64,000 nucleotides of DNA. Origin: Paraspadella gotoi (lineage: Eukaryota; Chaetognatha). Where the stretch lies: the NCBI GenBank assembly GCA_051294375.1, contig CM119265.1:24163341-24227340 (forward strand), written 5' to 3'. Shown here one piece after another: positions 1 through 17,749 of the stretch (within the stretch, counting starts at the first letter, position 1; every line of letters starts with the position of its first letter). The notes beneath the pieces are model-generated. The model was not told where the DNA came from. It searched no databases and saw nothing but the letters and a program-made list of their open reading frames with translations. The position numbers and the translations under genes were made by a program.

Positions 1-820
1 TTATTCAATATTATATTTTTTTTACATATTAAAATTTTTTTTAAAAAATTGATAATTTTGTCTTTTGTTAATTTTATTACTGGCAATAATTTATAACAAT
101 TTAAAGAAATTGTAAAATAAAAACTTGCAATCCAATGTAATGAAACCCCTCGCTCTGAATGACTCAAATTAACACATATGACGTCAAAAAGAGAACCGAA
201 AATAAAACAATCCGAGTAATATGAACAAGATAAATGACGTAACTTGAAGTCACGCGATAGTTAAAAAGTAGAATAAAGAAACTAGAAGAGAGAAATAAGG
301 AAATAAAGAAAGAAAGAAGGAAAGAAAAAAGAAATAAAGGAATATTTCTACTTAATTTCATATCAACTTATAATAAAGACTAAATATCTATTATAACATA
401 ACTTTTGTTTTCTCTTTTCACCTCTTTTTCTAAACAACTCTTCCCTTTCTTTGCCTCCTATTTTCCGAGCCTTTTACATTACTCTTTCCCTCTTTTATTC
501 CGTCCTTTTCTCCCTCTCTATTCTCCTACTTCCGTCTTCTTCTCTTTCTCTCTCTACTCTCCACTCTCTACTCTCCACCCTGCACCCACCTTCCCCTACC
601 CTTTCTCTCTCGCCCCCCCACTTCCTCCTTCCCTTCTAAAAACGATATAGGGTCACCTAGAGTCGACCACGTGACGTCGACGTCGAACTGAGTCGGCGAA
701 AAACCAGATTCCCTTTTTTTTGTAGGTCGTGGATGGATGGATGAATGGATGGAATAAACGAATGGATGGATGGATGGATGGACGGTTGCATTGATTGCAT
801 GAAAGGATGGATGGATGGAT

Positions 821-1220
821 NNNNNNNNNNNNNNNNNNNNNNNNNNNNNNNNNNNNNNNNNNNNNNNNNNNNNNNNNNNNNNNNNNNNNNNNNNNNNNNN
901 NNNNNNNNNNNNNNNNNNNNNNNNNNNNNNNNNNNNNNNNNNNNNNNNNNNNNNNNNNNNNNNNNNNNNNNNNNNNNNNNNNNNNNNNNNNNNNNNNNNN
1001 NNNNNNNNNNNNNNNNNNNNNNNNNNNNNNNNNNNNNNNNNNNNNNNNNNNNNNNNNNNNNNNNNNNNNNNNNNNNNNNNNNNNNNNNNNNNNNNNNNNN
1101 NNNNNNNNNNNNNNNNNNNNNNNNNNNNNNNNNNNNNNNNNNNNNNNNNNNNNNNNNNNNNNNNNNNNNNNNNNNNNNNNNNNNNNNNNNNNNNNNNNNN
1201 NNNNNNNNNNNNNNNNNNNN
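821..1220. other. Assembly gap (400 N)
   Basis: Run of 400 N that follows a GATG microsatellite. The other copy of this block is continuous here (about 5455-6133), so the missing content is probably a diverged GATG tract plus unremarkable sequence. Confidence 0.95.
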
Positions 1221-1534
1221 TCAAATCTGAAATTAGTTCTGTCAAATTCTTTCATATTTTTTTTTGGGGTCCAATTTATTTAGATTCAGACCTTCAAAAA
1301 AATGCATCGAAAAAGAAAGATTTGAAATTTTTCCGAGTTACCGTTTTAATTTCCGCCATCTTGGATTCCAATTCCACACTTTTCTCTGTTGTCGGAAAAA
1401 CAAGTGTCATCATAACTGAAAAACAGAGATGGAGGAATCCAAACAAAGAGCGGAATCCCCGAAGAAACGGCGGCAAGTCTGCGTTTGGCTTCTGAGGTAT
1501 AAAAATATCAACAGCGAAAGAGAGAGAGAGAGAG

Positions 1535-1778
1535 NNNNNNNNNNNNNNNNNNNNNNNNNNNNNNNNNNNNNNNNNNNNNNNNNNNNNNNNNNNNNNNNNN
1601 NNNNNNNNNNNNNNNNNNNNNNNNNNNNNNNNNNNNNNNNNNNNNNNNNNNNNNNNNNNNNNNNNNNNNNNNNNNNNNNNNNNNNNNNNNNNNNNNNNNN
1701 NNNNNNNNNNNNNNNNNNNNNNNNNNNNNNNNNNNNNNNNNNNNNNNNNNNNNNNNNNNNNNNNNNNNNNNNNNNNNN
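1535..1778. other. Assembly gap (244 N) in an AG tract
   Basis: The gap begins inside an (AG)n run. The equivalent region of copy 2 (about 6465-6758) is a broken AG repeat. Confidence 0.95.
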
Positions 1779-2239
1779 TAAAGGAAAGAAAAAAGAAGAA
1801 AAGGATAAATAGGAAGGACAAGACATATTTAAAAGGAGAGGAGAAAAGTAAATGAGGAAAGGGAGGAAAGAAAAGAAAAGTTAAAAAGAAAATAAAAGAT
1901 TGAGAGAGGAAAGGGAGGAAAGAAAAGAAAAGTAAGCAGAAAATAAAAGGTTGAGGGAGTAAAGGGAAGAAAGAAAAGAAAAGTGAAGCAGAAAAAAAGG
2001 AAAAGTTGAGGGAGGAAAGGGAGGAAAGAAAAGAAAAGTAAAGCAGAAATAAATGAAAGGTTGAGGAAGGAATGGGAGGAAAGAAAAGTAAAGAAGAAAA
2101 AAAGGAAAAGTTGGGGGAGGAAAGAGAGGAAAGAAAAGAAAAGTAAAGCAGAAAATAAAAGGTTGAGGGAGTAAAGGAAAGAAAGAAAAGAAAAGCCAAG
2201 CAGAAAAAAAGGAAAGGTTGAGGAAGGAATGGGAGGAAA
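1779..2239. repeat. Purine-rich minisatellite ladder, copy 1
   Basis: Degenerate tandem repeat with a core like GAGGAAAGGGAGGAAAGAAAAG followed by AAGTAAAGCAGAAAA, with units of roughly 60-70 bases. It is almost purely purine on the + strand. The equivalent in copy 2 is 6760-7300. The open frames across it are artefacts of composition. Confidence 0.75.
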
Positions 2240-2444
2240 NNNNNNNNNNNNNNNNNNNNNNNNNNNNNNNNNNNNNNNNNNNNNNNNNNNNNNNNNNNNN
2301 NNNNNNNNNNNNNNNNNNNNNNNNNNNNNNNNNNNNNNNNNNNNNNNNNNNNNNNNNNNNNNNNNNNNNNNNNNNNNNNNNNNNNNNNNNNNNNNNNNNN
2401 NNNNNNNNNNNNNNNNNNNNNNNNNNNNNNNNNNNNNNNNNNNN
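2240..2444. other. Assembly gap (205 N)
   Basis: Run of N inside the purine-rich minisatellite; the repeat probably defeated assembly. Confidence 0.95.
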
Positions 2445-2817
2445 ATCAAGGATGTAATAATATTATGAATATTTGGTTGAAACATGACGAAATGTAGTTT
2501 ATTTACAGGATTTTTTTCCATTTTGTCGATTAGGGAAACCAGTCGCGAGTAGATCTGACGTTGTTTGCTCAAAATTAAATACAATTAACTTTGAGAAATA
2601 GAACGTAACTATTAAACTATTAAACTTACTGTCCCAGGACAGCAACGAAGTAAAATCGGCGTGGTTTATCAGGGAGAAATTAGAGAAGTTCGATAACTAT
2701 CCATTTGCTGCGTTGACAAACTTAAAAAAAGACAGACAGCCCGACAGGAAAACGAATAGATCAAAACGAACAGGCGGACCAAAACGCATGGAAGTGAACG
2801 CTTAGTTAAGTCAGTTA

Positions 2818-2842
2818 NNNNNNNNNNNNNNNNNNNNNNNNN
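2818..2842. other. Assembly gap (25 N) at end of duplicated block
   Basis: A fixed-size 25-N gap. Copy 1 of the first duplicated block ends exactly here; the 25-N gap at 32236 sits in the same way at the end of the second duplicated block. Confidence 0.95.
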
Positions 2843-3891
2843 AAATTTTTAAAAGAGGCGGGGAACAAGAAATGAAAAAAATTCTAAAATTTAAATCTCG
2901 GCGGGAAAAACAGCGAAACAAGGGCGCGGGAAAAACACGGGCGAAACAGTTTCCTTTCTAGGAGAAAGTCTAACGTCGGTTCTTAGGAAAATCGAGGCAA
3001 ACTTTTTCAATGGAGATCTTTAAAAATTCTGAACTCACCAAAATTCCATGTCAACGCTGCACTGGGAATTAATTCAGGGTATAAAAAAATAGAATGTTAA
3101 AAAACCACTCGATTCCCGATCCTGTTGCATCTCAAAGCGGCTTCGGCATTTTTTTCTCCTTGAAGGAAATAACACATTTTGACATCAAAACCATCAAGGA
3201 TTTCCAAAAATGGGGGAAACTGGTCCGCTCGGCAAAAATATTTTCTAACGCGAATTTTTATATATAAAAATAAAAGGATTTCTCAAAAACTTCAATAACA
3301 ATGTTCAAACCGGGCAATTTAAAAACCATATGTTTGCTTTGATTTTTACATACACTGTCAATTTTCAGAAGATACACAGTAGACACATACGTCTAGAGCG
3401 GCTCTCAAAAATTTTTCTTTACATTTTATTGGTTATTTTGAATATGATACAGATCATTGGGAAAGTGAATTAGTCCATTTTGCGTGAAATCTTTATTTAA
3501 AAGGTTAAAAGGTAAAAGAGGAAGGCTAACGATCGGGAATTCAAGAGTTTTCAACGGGAGTCAGATTCAGGAAAAACCTTCTATGGCGAAAATCTTCCAA
3601 AGAAGTGGTGGGATTTTCGACGATTTTGGTAATATTATTCATATTATGGTAGGATTTTTTTGAAACTTAAATATTAAACAATATTGCCATCATTCTACCT
3701 TGGCCGTATAAGAATATATTTAAAAAACCTCTGGGTTTGTTAGTAGGAGCAGATCCTATTCCTTCGCAAACTCGGAATTAAAAATGAAAGAATCACTCAC
3801 TCGACCTCAGGAATATTTTTTGTGATATGATGATAAGTCAATTTCATTACCTGCAGATATTTTTATGGTCGGAAAATGTGTGTGTGTAGCA

Positions 3892-3924
3892 GAGAGAGAG
3901 AGAGAGAAGAGAGTAGGAAGAGAC

Positions 3925-3966
<42 letters not shown>

Positions 3967-3982
3967 GAGAGAGAGAGAGAGG
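3892..3982. repeat. (AG)n microsatellite
   Basis: Interrupted AG dinucleotide run with occasional GACG interruptions. Confidence 0.95.
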
Positions 3983-4229
3983 AGAAGGAAGCTGGGCGAC
4001 TGAGAGAGAAAAAAAGAAGCTTTGACCCTCCCCCTTATCCCCTTTGCCACAAAGTTCTGATGCCACTTTTGACAAAGTTACTTCCTTTCGGCTGAGAATA
4101 AGAGAGTCTCTCCACTTAAGACTATTTGATTGGTAAATTTTAGATCGTAGGTAATAAATCTCAATAAATTATATGTATCATTCAATGTTCAGAGTTATTT
4201 GTCACAATTTTTTATAGTAAATCATCCCA

Positions 4230-4420
4230 GCTTTATCGTATCGTCGTCATCGTTCGTCGTCATCATCGGGGTCGTCGTCATCATTTCGTTCATCGTCGTC
4301 ATAATCATCGTCGTCGTCATCATCGTAGTTCATCATCGTCGTCATCGTCATCGTCATCTTCGACATCGTCGGTCGTCATCTTCGTCATCGTCGTCGTTCA
4401 TCATCGTCATTGTCTCTTAT
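4230..4420. repeat. TCG/TCA trinucleotide-rich tract
   Basis: Imperfect run of TCG, TCA and GTC triplets over about 190 bases. Translations give Val/Ile/Ser-rich frames that I treat as artefacts. Confidence 0.85.
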
Positions 4421-4629
4421 TGTTATCGTCGTTCCCACGAATCCGATGACGCTGGACGATTCTCTGCTTCGCTTGCTCGTAGCAAAACTTCGATTAGATA
4501 AACATTAAAATAACCATTTTCCTGCGATTAGATTAAGTGAATATTGAATGCAGTTTGCCACGCTTACCCAATATCACCGAGAGGATAAAAAACAAATGGT
4601 AAGCCTAAGAAAATAGACTTTTTGACCTT

Positions 4630-7600
4630 TCTTATTCAATAGTATATTTTTACATATTTAAAATTTTTTTTTAAAAATTGATAATTTTCTTTTTGTTAAT
4701 TTTATTACTCGGCATATAATTTATAACAATTAAAAGAAATTGTAAATAAAAAAAACTTTGCAATCCAATGTAATGAAAGCCCCTTCGCTCTGAATGACTC
4801 AAATTAACACACCTTATGACTCAAAAAGAGAACCGAAATTAAAAAATCCGAGTAATATGAAAACAGATAAATGAACGTTAACTTGAAGTCACGCGATAGT
4901 TAAAAAGTAGAATAAGAAATCTAGAAGAGAGGAATAAAGGAAATAAAGAAAGAAAGAAGGAAAAGAAAAAAAGAAATAAAGGAATATTTTCTAACTTAAT
5001 CTCATATCAACTTATAATAAAGACTAAATATCTATATAACATAACTTTTAGTTTTTCTCTTTTTCACCTCTTTTTCTAAACAACTCTTCCCTTTCTTTGC
5101 CCTCCTATTTCCGATCCTTTACATTACTCTTTCCCTTCTTTTATTCCGTCCTTTTCTCCCTCTCTATTCTCCTATTTCCGTTCTCTCTTCTCTCTCCTAC
5201 TCTCCACTCTCACTCTCCACCCTGCACCCACCTTGCCCCTACCCTTTCTCTCTACGCCCCCCCACTTCCCTCCTTCCCTTCTAAAAACCGATATTAGGGT
5301 CACCCTTAGAGTCGACACGTGACGTCGACGTCGAACTGAGTCGGCGAAAAAACCCAGATTTTCCCTTTTTTGTAGGGTCGTGCGCATGGATGTATGAATG
5401 TGATGGAATAACGAATGGATGAATGGATGGACGGTTGCATTGATTGCATGAAAGGATGATGGATGATGGATGTTTGATGCAGGATAATGGATGCGATGAA
5501 TGAAATAAATGAAAGGGTGAAGGAATGGACGTTTCATTGATGCTTGATTGATGGATTGATGGTATTGATATTGTATATATGGAAAGAAGGAAGAAGGGAC
5601 GGACTGGGATAGAACAGAGGCTAAATGAATGAATAGATTGGATAAATGGATGGATGGAAACGCAAAGCGCTGAATTAATTTGACATATTGCTGAATAGGG
5701 AAAGACGGATTGATGCGACTGGAGAACCGGACAGTTTAACAACTGCGCCAACAAAAGAAGCACAACTTTTCCGGAAAACTCGTGACACAAGAAAACGACT
5801 TGATCCATAAGAGGAACATTAGCCTTGCGACATTGCTAGAGAACAAGAGTGTTGCTTTAGCAACTTTCTAACATCAGCGCACAATAGAGCGACAAGCAAT
5901 TTAGAAACCAAAAAAATATTTAAATGACCAAACAGTGAATGATTGATTGTGAAAAATTGTAATTTTGGAATTTTGGTAAGCAGGAAAGATGCAGCAAAAA
6001 GTTATGCTTGATCACTGAATTTTATCATCACTGCACTTATCAGCTCTATCACACACACTATCATTAGAATGCTAAGAATCAATGGTTGTCTCATGGTGAA
6101 TAAAAAAATATTTAAATTCGCCGTCAATGTTAGTCAAATCTGAAATTAGTTCTGTCAAGATCTTTCATATTTTTTTTTGGGGTCAATTTATTTAGATCAG
6201 ACCTTCAAAAAAAATGGCATCGAAAAAGATAAGATTTTGAAATTTTTCCGAGTTACCGTTTATTCGCCATCTTGGATTCCCAATTCCCACACTTTCCCTC
6301 TGTTGTCGGAAAACAAGTGTCATCATAACTGAAAAACAGGAAGATGGGAGGAATCAACAAAGAGCGGAATCCCCGAAGAAAACGGCAGGGCAAGTTCTGC
6401 GTTTGGCTTCTGCAGGTATAAAAATCATCAACAGCGGAAAGAGAACGAGATTAGAGAAGAGAGAGAGAGAGAGAGAGAGATGAGAGAGAGGAGAGAGGAA
6501 GAGAGAGAGAGAGAGAGAGAATGAAAATGTGGCTTCGTCGTCGGATTAGACCGCTCAAAGCACGAAGGACTCTGTATGATGGCGCGAAGAGAGAGAGAGA
6601 GAGAGAGAGAGATGAGAGCAGAGAGACGAGAGAGAAGAGAGAGATGAGAGAGAGAGAAGAGAGAGAGAGGAGAGATCCGCGAGAGCTTGGAAATTCGGAC
6701 AGGAGGGGAGCTGAGTAAAAACGGATGAAATGAGAAGGAAAAAGGAGGATTAGGATGTAAAAAGGAAAGAAAAAAGAAGAAAAGGATAAATAGGGAAGGT
6801 ACAAGACATATTTTAAAAGCAGAGGAGAAAAGTAAATGAGAAAGGCGAGGAAAGAAAAGAAAAGTTAAAAGAAAATAAAAAGATGAGAGAGAAAGGAGGA
6901 AAGAAAAGAAAAGTAAGCAGAAAATAAAAGATTGAGAGAGGAAAGGGAAGAAAGAAAAGAAAAGTGAAGCAGAAAAAAAAAGGAAAAGTTGTAGGAAGGA
7001 AAGGGAGGAAAGAAAAGAAAAGTAAAGCAGAAATTAAATGAAAGGTTGAAGGAAGGAATGAGAGGAAGAAAAGTAAAGAAGAAAAAAGGAAAAGTGGGCA
7101 GAAAAGCGGAGGAAAGAAAAGAAAAGTAAAAAGCAGAAAAATAAAAGTTGAGGAAAGTTTAAAAGGAAAGAAAGAAAGAAAAGCAAGCAGAAAAAAAGGA
7201 AAGGTTGAGAAGGAATGGGAGGAAAGGAAAGTAAATAAAAAAAGGAAAAGTGGGGAAGGAAAAAGAGAGGAAAGAAAAGAAAGTAAAAGCAGAAAAATAA
7301 AATGGTTGAGGAGCAACATTTTCGAATTTTTTTTTTCTCCCATTCTATTCCGATTCTTTGAAGACAATTGAAGGCGCGTTGTCTCGTTTTATCAGACCGC
7401 GAGGGCAATTTCGTTGCCTTCCCGTTCCTTCTATCAAGAGTGTAATAATTTTTATTGAATATTTGGTTGATTGATTTGATTGATTGAGAAACATGACGAA
7501 AATGTAGTTATACAGGATTTTTTTCCATTTTGTCGATTAGGGAAACCAGTGCCGAGTAGATCTGACGTTGTTTGCCTCAAAATTAAAATACAATTAACTT

Positions 7601-7825
7601 TGAGAAAATAAGGACGTAACGTATTAAACTATTAAACTTTACTGTCCAGGACAGCAACGAAGTAAATCGGCGTGAGTTTATCGAGGAGAGAGATTAGGAG
7701 TCTGATACTACGCATTTGCTGCGTTGACACTTAAGACAGACAGGCCCGACAGGAACGAATAGAATCAAAACGAACAGGCGGGACCGAAACGCACTAGGAA
7801 GTGAACGCTTAGTTGTGCAGGTTAC
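4630..7825. repeat. Near-duplicate block, copy 2, without N gaps
   Basis: Continuous counterpart of 1-2817. It includes the purine-rich minisatellite at 6760-7300 and AG tracts at 6465-6515 and 6590-6675. No gene is recognised. The open frame of about 175 codons on the minus strand (5281-5808) crosses GATG repeats and has no recognisable domain. Confidence 0.8.
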
Positions 7826-9305
7826 TCCAACTCAACCTAGTTTATATGACCGAAGGAAACTCTTCCGCCCCCTATTTCGAGTTCATCAAATATGAAGATT
7901 CTTATCAGCGATACCGATTCAAACCTAGTCAGAATATGAAGCATAGCCTGTCGTTGACGCAAAACCGAGAGAGAGAGAGAGAGAGACAGGAAGAGAGAGA
8001 GAGACGAGCATGGCTATACTCAGAAACCTCGTAATCAGCGCAGCGTCCCGGGAGCAGCACGCGGCGGCCGAGCGGCTTCTCCCTACCTTCGACTTACTTC
8101 GCTCGGCTCTTCTTACCCTCTTCCTCTTCCTTCTTCCTTATCTCCCGGATCCGCCGGACTGGCAAAGTCGATCCGGTCTGAAAGGCCGCCAGTGGATAAC
8201 TTACTCTTTTTCTCTCTCTCTTACCCTCGTCAACCGCCGAGTCTCTTCTCTCTGTCTCCGACGGATCGATTATGGGTTCGGTAGTCTTTTTTTGATATAA
8301 TATTATATTATTAATAATAATAAAATAATAATAATTAATATATTAATATACATTATTTGTTAGGGTTATTTCACTATGTAGCAAAGAAAGAAAGAAAAAA
8401 AAAGAAATAAAGAAAAAAAAAACGAAAAAGAAAGAAAGAAAAAAAAAACGAGAGAAAGAAAGAAAGAAAAAATAATTGAAAAAAATATAAAAAATTGAGA
8501 CAACAAAATAAATAAAAAATAAAATAAATAATAAATAATTTTAAGATTTGCAGCTAAAATAATAATTTTACTAAAAAAGATATAAATCTAACAATAATGA
8601 ATTAAATATGCTTGAAAACCAATGAAAATATGATAATGAGAAAAATTGCATCACAAATAAGATTTTATATTATATAATTTTTTCAATTTTTGTTACGCGA
8701 GCGACATATGAAGAGTAAATAGTAGCAAGAATTTTTAAAATCAAGTAGAATCAAAATTATAAGCTCATACAAAGTGGTATATAAACTTTATATTTTTTTA
8801 ATTGCCTAGCCGAAAATTTTGTTGAGAAATTAAAGAGAGATTTTGATTTGAATGGCTTCTATTGCCACCTGGAATGTACAGACACTCCTAAAGAGAGACG
8901 GGAATGACAAAATAATACATTATTATAGAATATTAGAAAAAAAAAGATAGAAATAGAGAGTGCTGACAGCAAGAGAGTAAGAGAAGAGAGAGAGAGAGAT
9001 AGAGAATCCGCGCCCCCGATCCGCTCGGCCTTCGACCGAAAGAAGCACCGACTCACCATTCGAGAGAGAAAAAATCTCCCGATCCGAGCGGAAGAGCCCG
9101 CGAAGGAGAAGTGAGATCGCTCTGCAGCCGCGCCGTCCGCTGCTCCGGTGGACGGCTGCGTCCGGGAGAGCTGAGTAATGACTCAGAGAGAGAGAGAGAG
9201 AGAGAGGAGAGATCTTTAGCGGTATATGAGTTTATGCCAACGTCATCGCTTATGTAGGATCCTGATTCTGAATATCCTTCCTTTTATTGTCCGAGTGGTT
9301 CGTGC

Positions 9306-9307
<2 letters not shown>

Positions 9308-9350
<43 letters not shown>

Positions 9351-9438
9351 GAGAGAGAGAGAAGAGACAGAGAGAGCAGAGAGGCAGAGAAGCAAGAGAG
9401 AGAGGAGAGAGAAGAAGAGAGAGAGAGAGAGGAGAGAA
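9308..9438. repeat. (AG)n microsatellite
   Basis: AG dinucleotide run with interruptions, in the presumed intron or upstream region of the RhoGAP gene. Confidence 0.95.
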
Positions 9439-9798
9439 AAGAAGAGAGTTTTTACTTTAACTGCAATCGCTTCGTGCATTTTGGTTTAAAACTACCTGCC
9501 GTATTTTGAAAGTTTATTTTACTGTGTCAATCATTTGAATTTTCAAATATTATTATTAATTTTCGGAGAGAAAAAACTAAGAAAGCATAAAAATATTACA
9601 TATAACAACAGATCGTACGTAGTTGCGGCGTTGGCAAAGCCGCGCCTCCGACTTTATAAGACGGTGATACGTGTCAGCATTTAATCATTTTCATCACGTG
9701 AGAACAATCTCTTCGTGCCACGTTGTCACGCTTCTGTTTGTCACGTTGCAACGATTCATTCGTGTGAAACCCTGCTTTACCGCGGGTCGAGTTGTAAT

Positions 9799-9804
<6 letters not shown>

Positions 9805-9848
<44 letters not shown>
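9805..9848. repeat. (TCG)n microsatellite
   Basis: Perfect TCG triplet run of about 14 units, followed by a second short TCG run. Confidence 0.95.
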
Positions 9849-10000
9849 TTTGTTTTGTCGTCGTCGTTGATGTGTTCAGCACTAAGTGCGAGGATTAAGC
9901 TTTTCCTTCTTTTGATACTTTGTTTTCTCGTAATGGAAAACGGGAGATTTGGAGGCAAAACAAAAACAACATAAAACAACGATTAATGTTAAATGGAAGA

Positions 10001-10013
10001 TTGAGAGAGAGAA

Positions 10014-10094
<81 letters not shown>
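10001..10094. repeat. (AG)n microsatellite
   Basis: AG dinucleotide run about 490 bases upstream of the first RhoGAP exon. Confidence 0.95.
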
Positions 10095-10099
<5 letters not shown>

Positions 10100-10532
10100 T
10101 TGTCGTTTAGACTCCATCTTCTTTAATTGTTATTTTTTTCTTTTCCTTCTTTTTCTAAAGAAAAAAAAAGTTTTTGTTTAGCTCGTTTTGCCATCGAGAA
10201 ATTGGGTCAGCCAGTAAGGCAGAACGCGATGTAAACGAATAGTTCTGTAATATAAAATAATGTTTAAAGAATCATCTACAATTAACAAATGTACAAATTT
10301 TTTACATTCATCTCATAAGTAATAACATCGTTTTAAAAATATCGTATTTCTCTTAGTAGTATTTTTTTTCTAATTAAGAATTTGTAATGACGGATTCTAC
10401 TAGAGTTTAAAATTTAAAATATTAAAGAATTCCTTATGATAAAAAGTTATAATTTCAGACGTTATATATATGTATATTTATATATCGCACAATAAGCTGG
10501 TCTTTTCTGATGAACTGTATTCTATTTTTTAA

Positions 10533-16420
<5,888 letters not shown>

Positions 16421-16804
16421 AAAGGCTGTCCGGGGGGGGGGGAGGGGGGCTGACGAAGGAGAGACATGCTAAAGATGATAGGATTTCTTTAGGATGGGAG
16501 TTTGGCGCAAGGCCGAGAAGGGAGCCGTCTTTTTACTGGTGAGGGTCCATCGATAAATTTATTGTCGGATCTTTTGAAGATGCGGTGACATCTTTGTCGA
16601 AAGCCACGAACGATTCGGGAAGGTGTTTTAACAACGACCACCTGGTCCTTACATGCGATTATGACGCTTTTTCTGGCACAACTTTATCAGTCAATTTTTT
16701 TAAATTATATTTTGTAAGTTTTTTTTTTTCAGAGTAAATTTTTTCGAGACATTGGAAAAATAAATTAAGATAAAATTTTTAGAATGGGTTCATACGTAAA
16801 ACTA

Positions 16805-17387
16805 CAGTCCTGTGCAAAAAAAGAGGACACTCTTAAATCCTATATAGCGCGCATTTTATGCATGTATTCACAAAAATTTTAATTGGTCAAAGTAGATTTT
16901 TAAAAGTAGAATCTATATGTGTAAGTTTTAAAAAAATCGGTCCAGTCATTCAAGAGCTATGGCAACCGAAAGACAAGTGGTCAAAACAAAAAAAGGGAAA
17001 AGACATTTTTGAAGATCCGAGAAAAACCGAGGATGCTGTCCAGTCTTGATTTTTGGACATTGTATTTATGTATCATAAAAAAAATTGGCATGGAAAAAGT
17101 TGATTTTTAAAAGAGAAATACATCTCATGTGTAAGTTAAAAGAAAATCGGTTTAGTTACTCCAGAGATATGGTACCCTAAACACAAGATTTTTCTCTGCT
17201 TTGTTTGAGTAGTTATATTTAAAAAATCATTGCTAACTAATAGATTGCTAAATTTAAACCAAATTTGTACCAATGGTTCTTTTTTCCACAAAGTTTATTG
17301 ATCTATAATACTTTTTATAATAAAAGGATCTAACAAGATTTATTTGGGCAATGTTTTAGGGTGTCCTCTATTTTTTGCACAGGTCTG
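16805..17387. mobile_element. Tc1/mariner-type MITE (non-autonomous, TA target site)
   Basis: The element starts CAGTCCTGTGCAAAAAAAG and ends with the inverted complement (TTTTTTGCACAGGTCTG). Terminal inverted repeats are about 30 bases, including GAGGACACTC at the left and GTGTCCTC at the right. It is flanked on both sides by TA (16803-16804 and 17388-17389), the target duplication of Tc1/mariner transposons. There is no transposase; the single 63-codon open frame is not recognisable. Two internal segments of about 90 bases (around 16865-16965 and 17080-17172) are diverged copies of each other. Confidence 0.85.
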
Positions 17388-17683
17388 TATGTGAAAATAC
17401 TATTAGAAACAGGTGAAAGAACTCTGATAAGCGAAGACAATCTTTTCGTCCTTAACTCTTTAATGCCCAAAGCGTCACGTAAGATTTATCCTTCAACTTA
17501 GTAACATAACCCGAATCCTTTCATTCATCCCATTCGTCGCAAAATCCTTATTTCTTTTTCCTTTACAATTTACAAAAAAAAAGTGTAGAGAAAAAAAACC
17601 AAGAGAAAAATTTAATAAAATCTTTGGTTAGTCTGACGAAGTCGAGGCACGCGTCTTAGTCAGGGGTCAGAATCGGGCGTGGC

Positions 17684-17749
<66 letters not shown>

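Larger units (their letters stand above)
1..2817. repeat. Near-duplicate block, copy 1, interrupted by N gaps
   Basis: This block matches about 4630-7825 in the same orientation and order: the AT-rich start, the pyrimidine-rich stretch at 400-640, the GATG tract before the first N gap, the segment starting at 1221 (matching 6134), the purine-rich ladder at 1779-2239 and the segment at 2445-2817. Differences are mostly one- or two-base indels. The copy stops exactly at the 25-N gap. I see no gene in it; long open frames here are low-complexity purine/pyrimidine translations. An unmerged contig overlap or haplotype copy is more likely than a real duplication. Confidence 0.8.
2843..4629. other. 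Intergenic stretch, no gene seen
   Basis: AT-rich sequence without a convincing exon. It holds an (AG)n tract at about 3892-3982 and a GTC/ATC trinucleotide-rich tract at about 4230-4420. If the two blocks around it are an unmerged contig overlap, this stretch would duplicate sequence lying left of position 1, which I cannot see. Confidence 0.6.

Noticed and set aside
1829-2584. Long Phe/Leu/Ser-rich minus-strand open frames that mimic membrane proteins
   Set aside because: They are translations of the purine-rich minisatellite and an N gap, not membrane segments.
5281-5808. 175-codon minus-strand open frame with apparent hydrophobic N-terminus
   Set aside because: It crosses GATG repeats, has no recognisable domain, and the equivalent region of copy 1 is broken by indels and Ns.
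9055-9180. Minus-strand ATG directly followed by GTGAGT downstream of a GC-rich patch
   Set aside because: It could be a first exon ending at the start codon, but no downstream exon was found on that strand.
16858-17049. 63-codon open frame inside the MITE
   Set aside because: It has no transposase motif and overlaps the internal duplicated segment.
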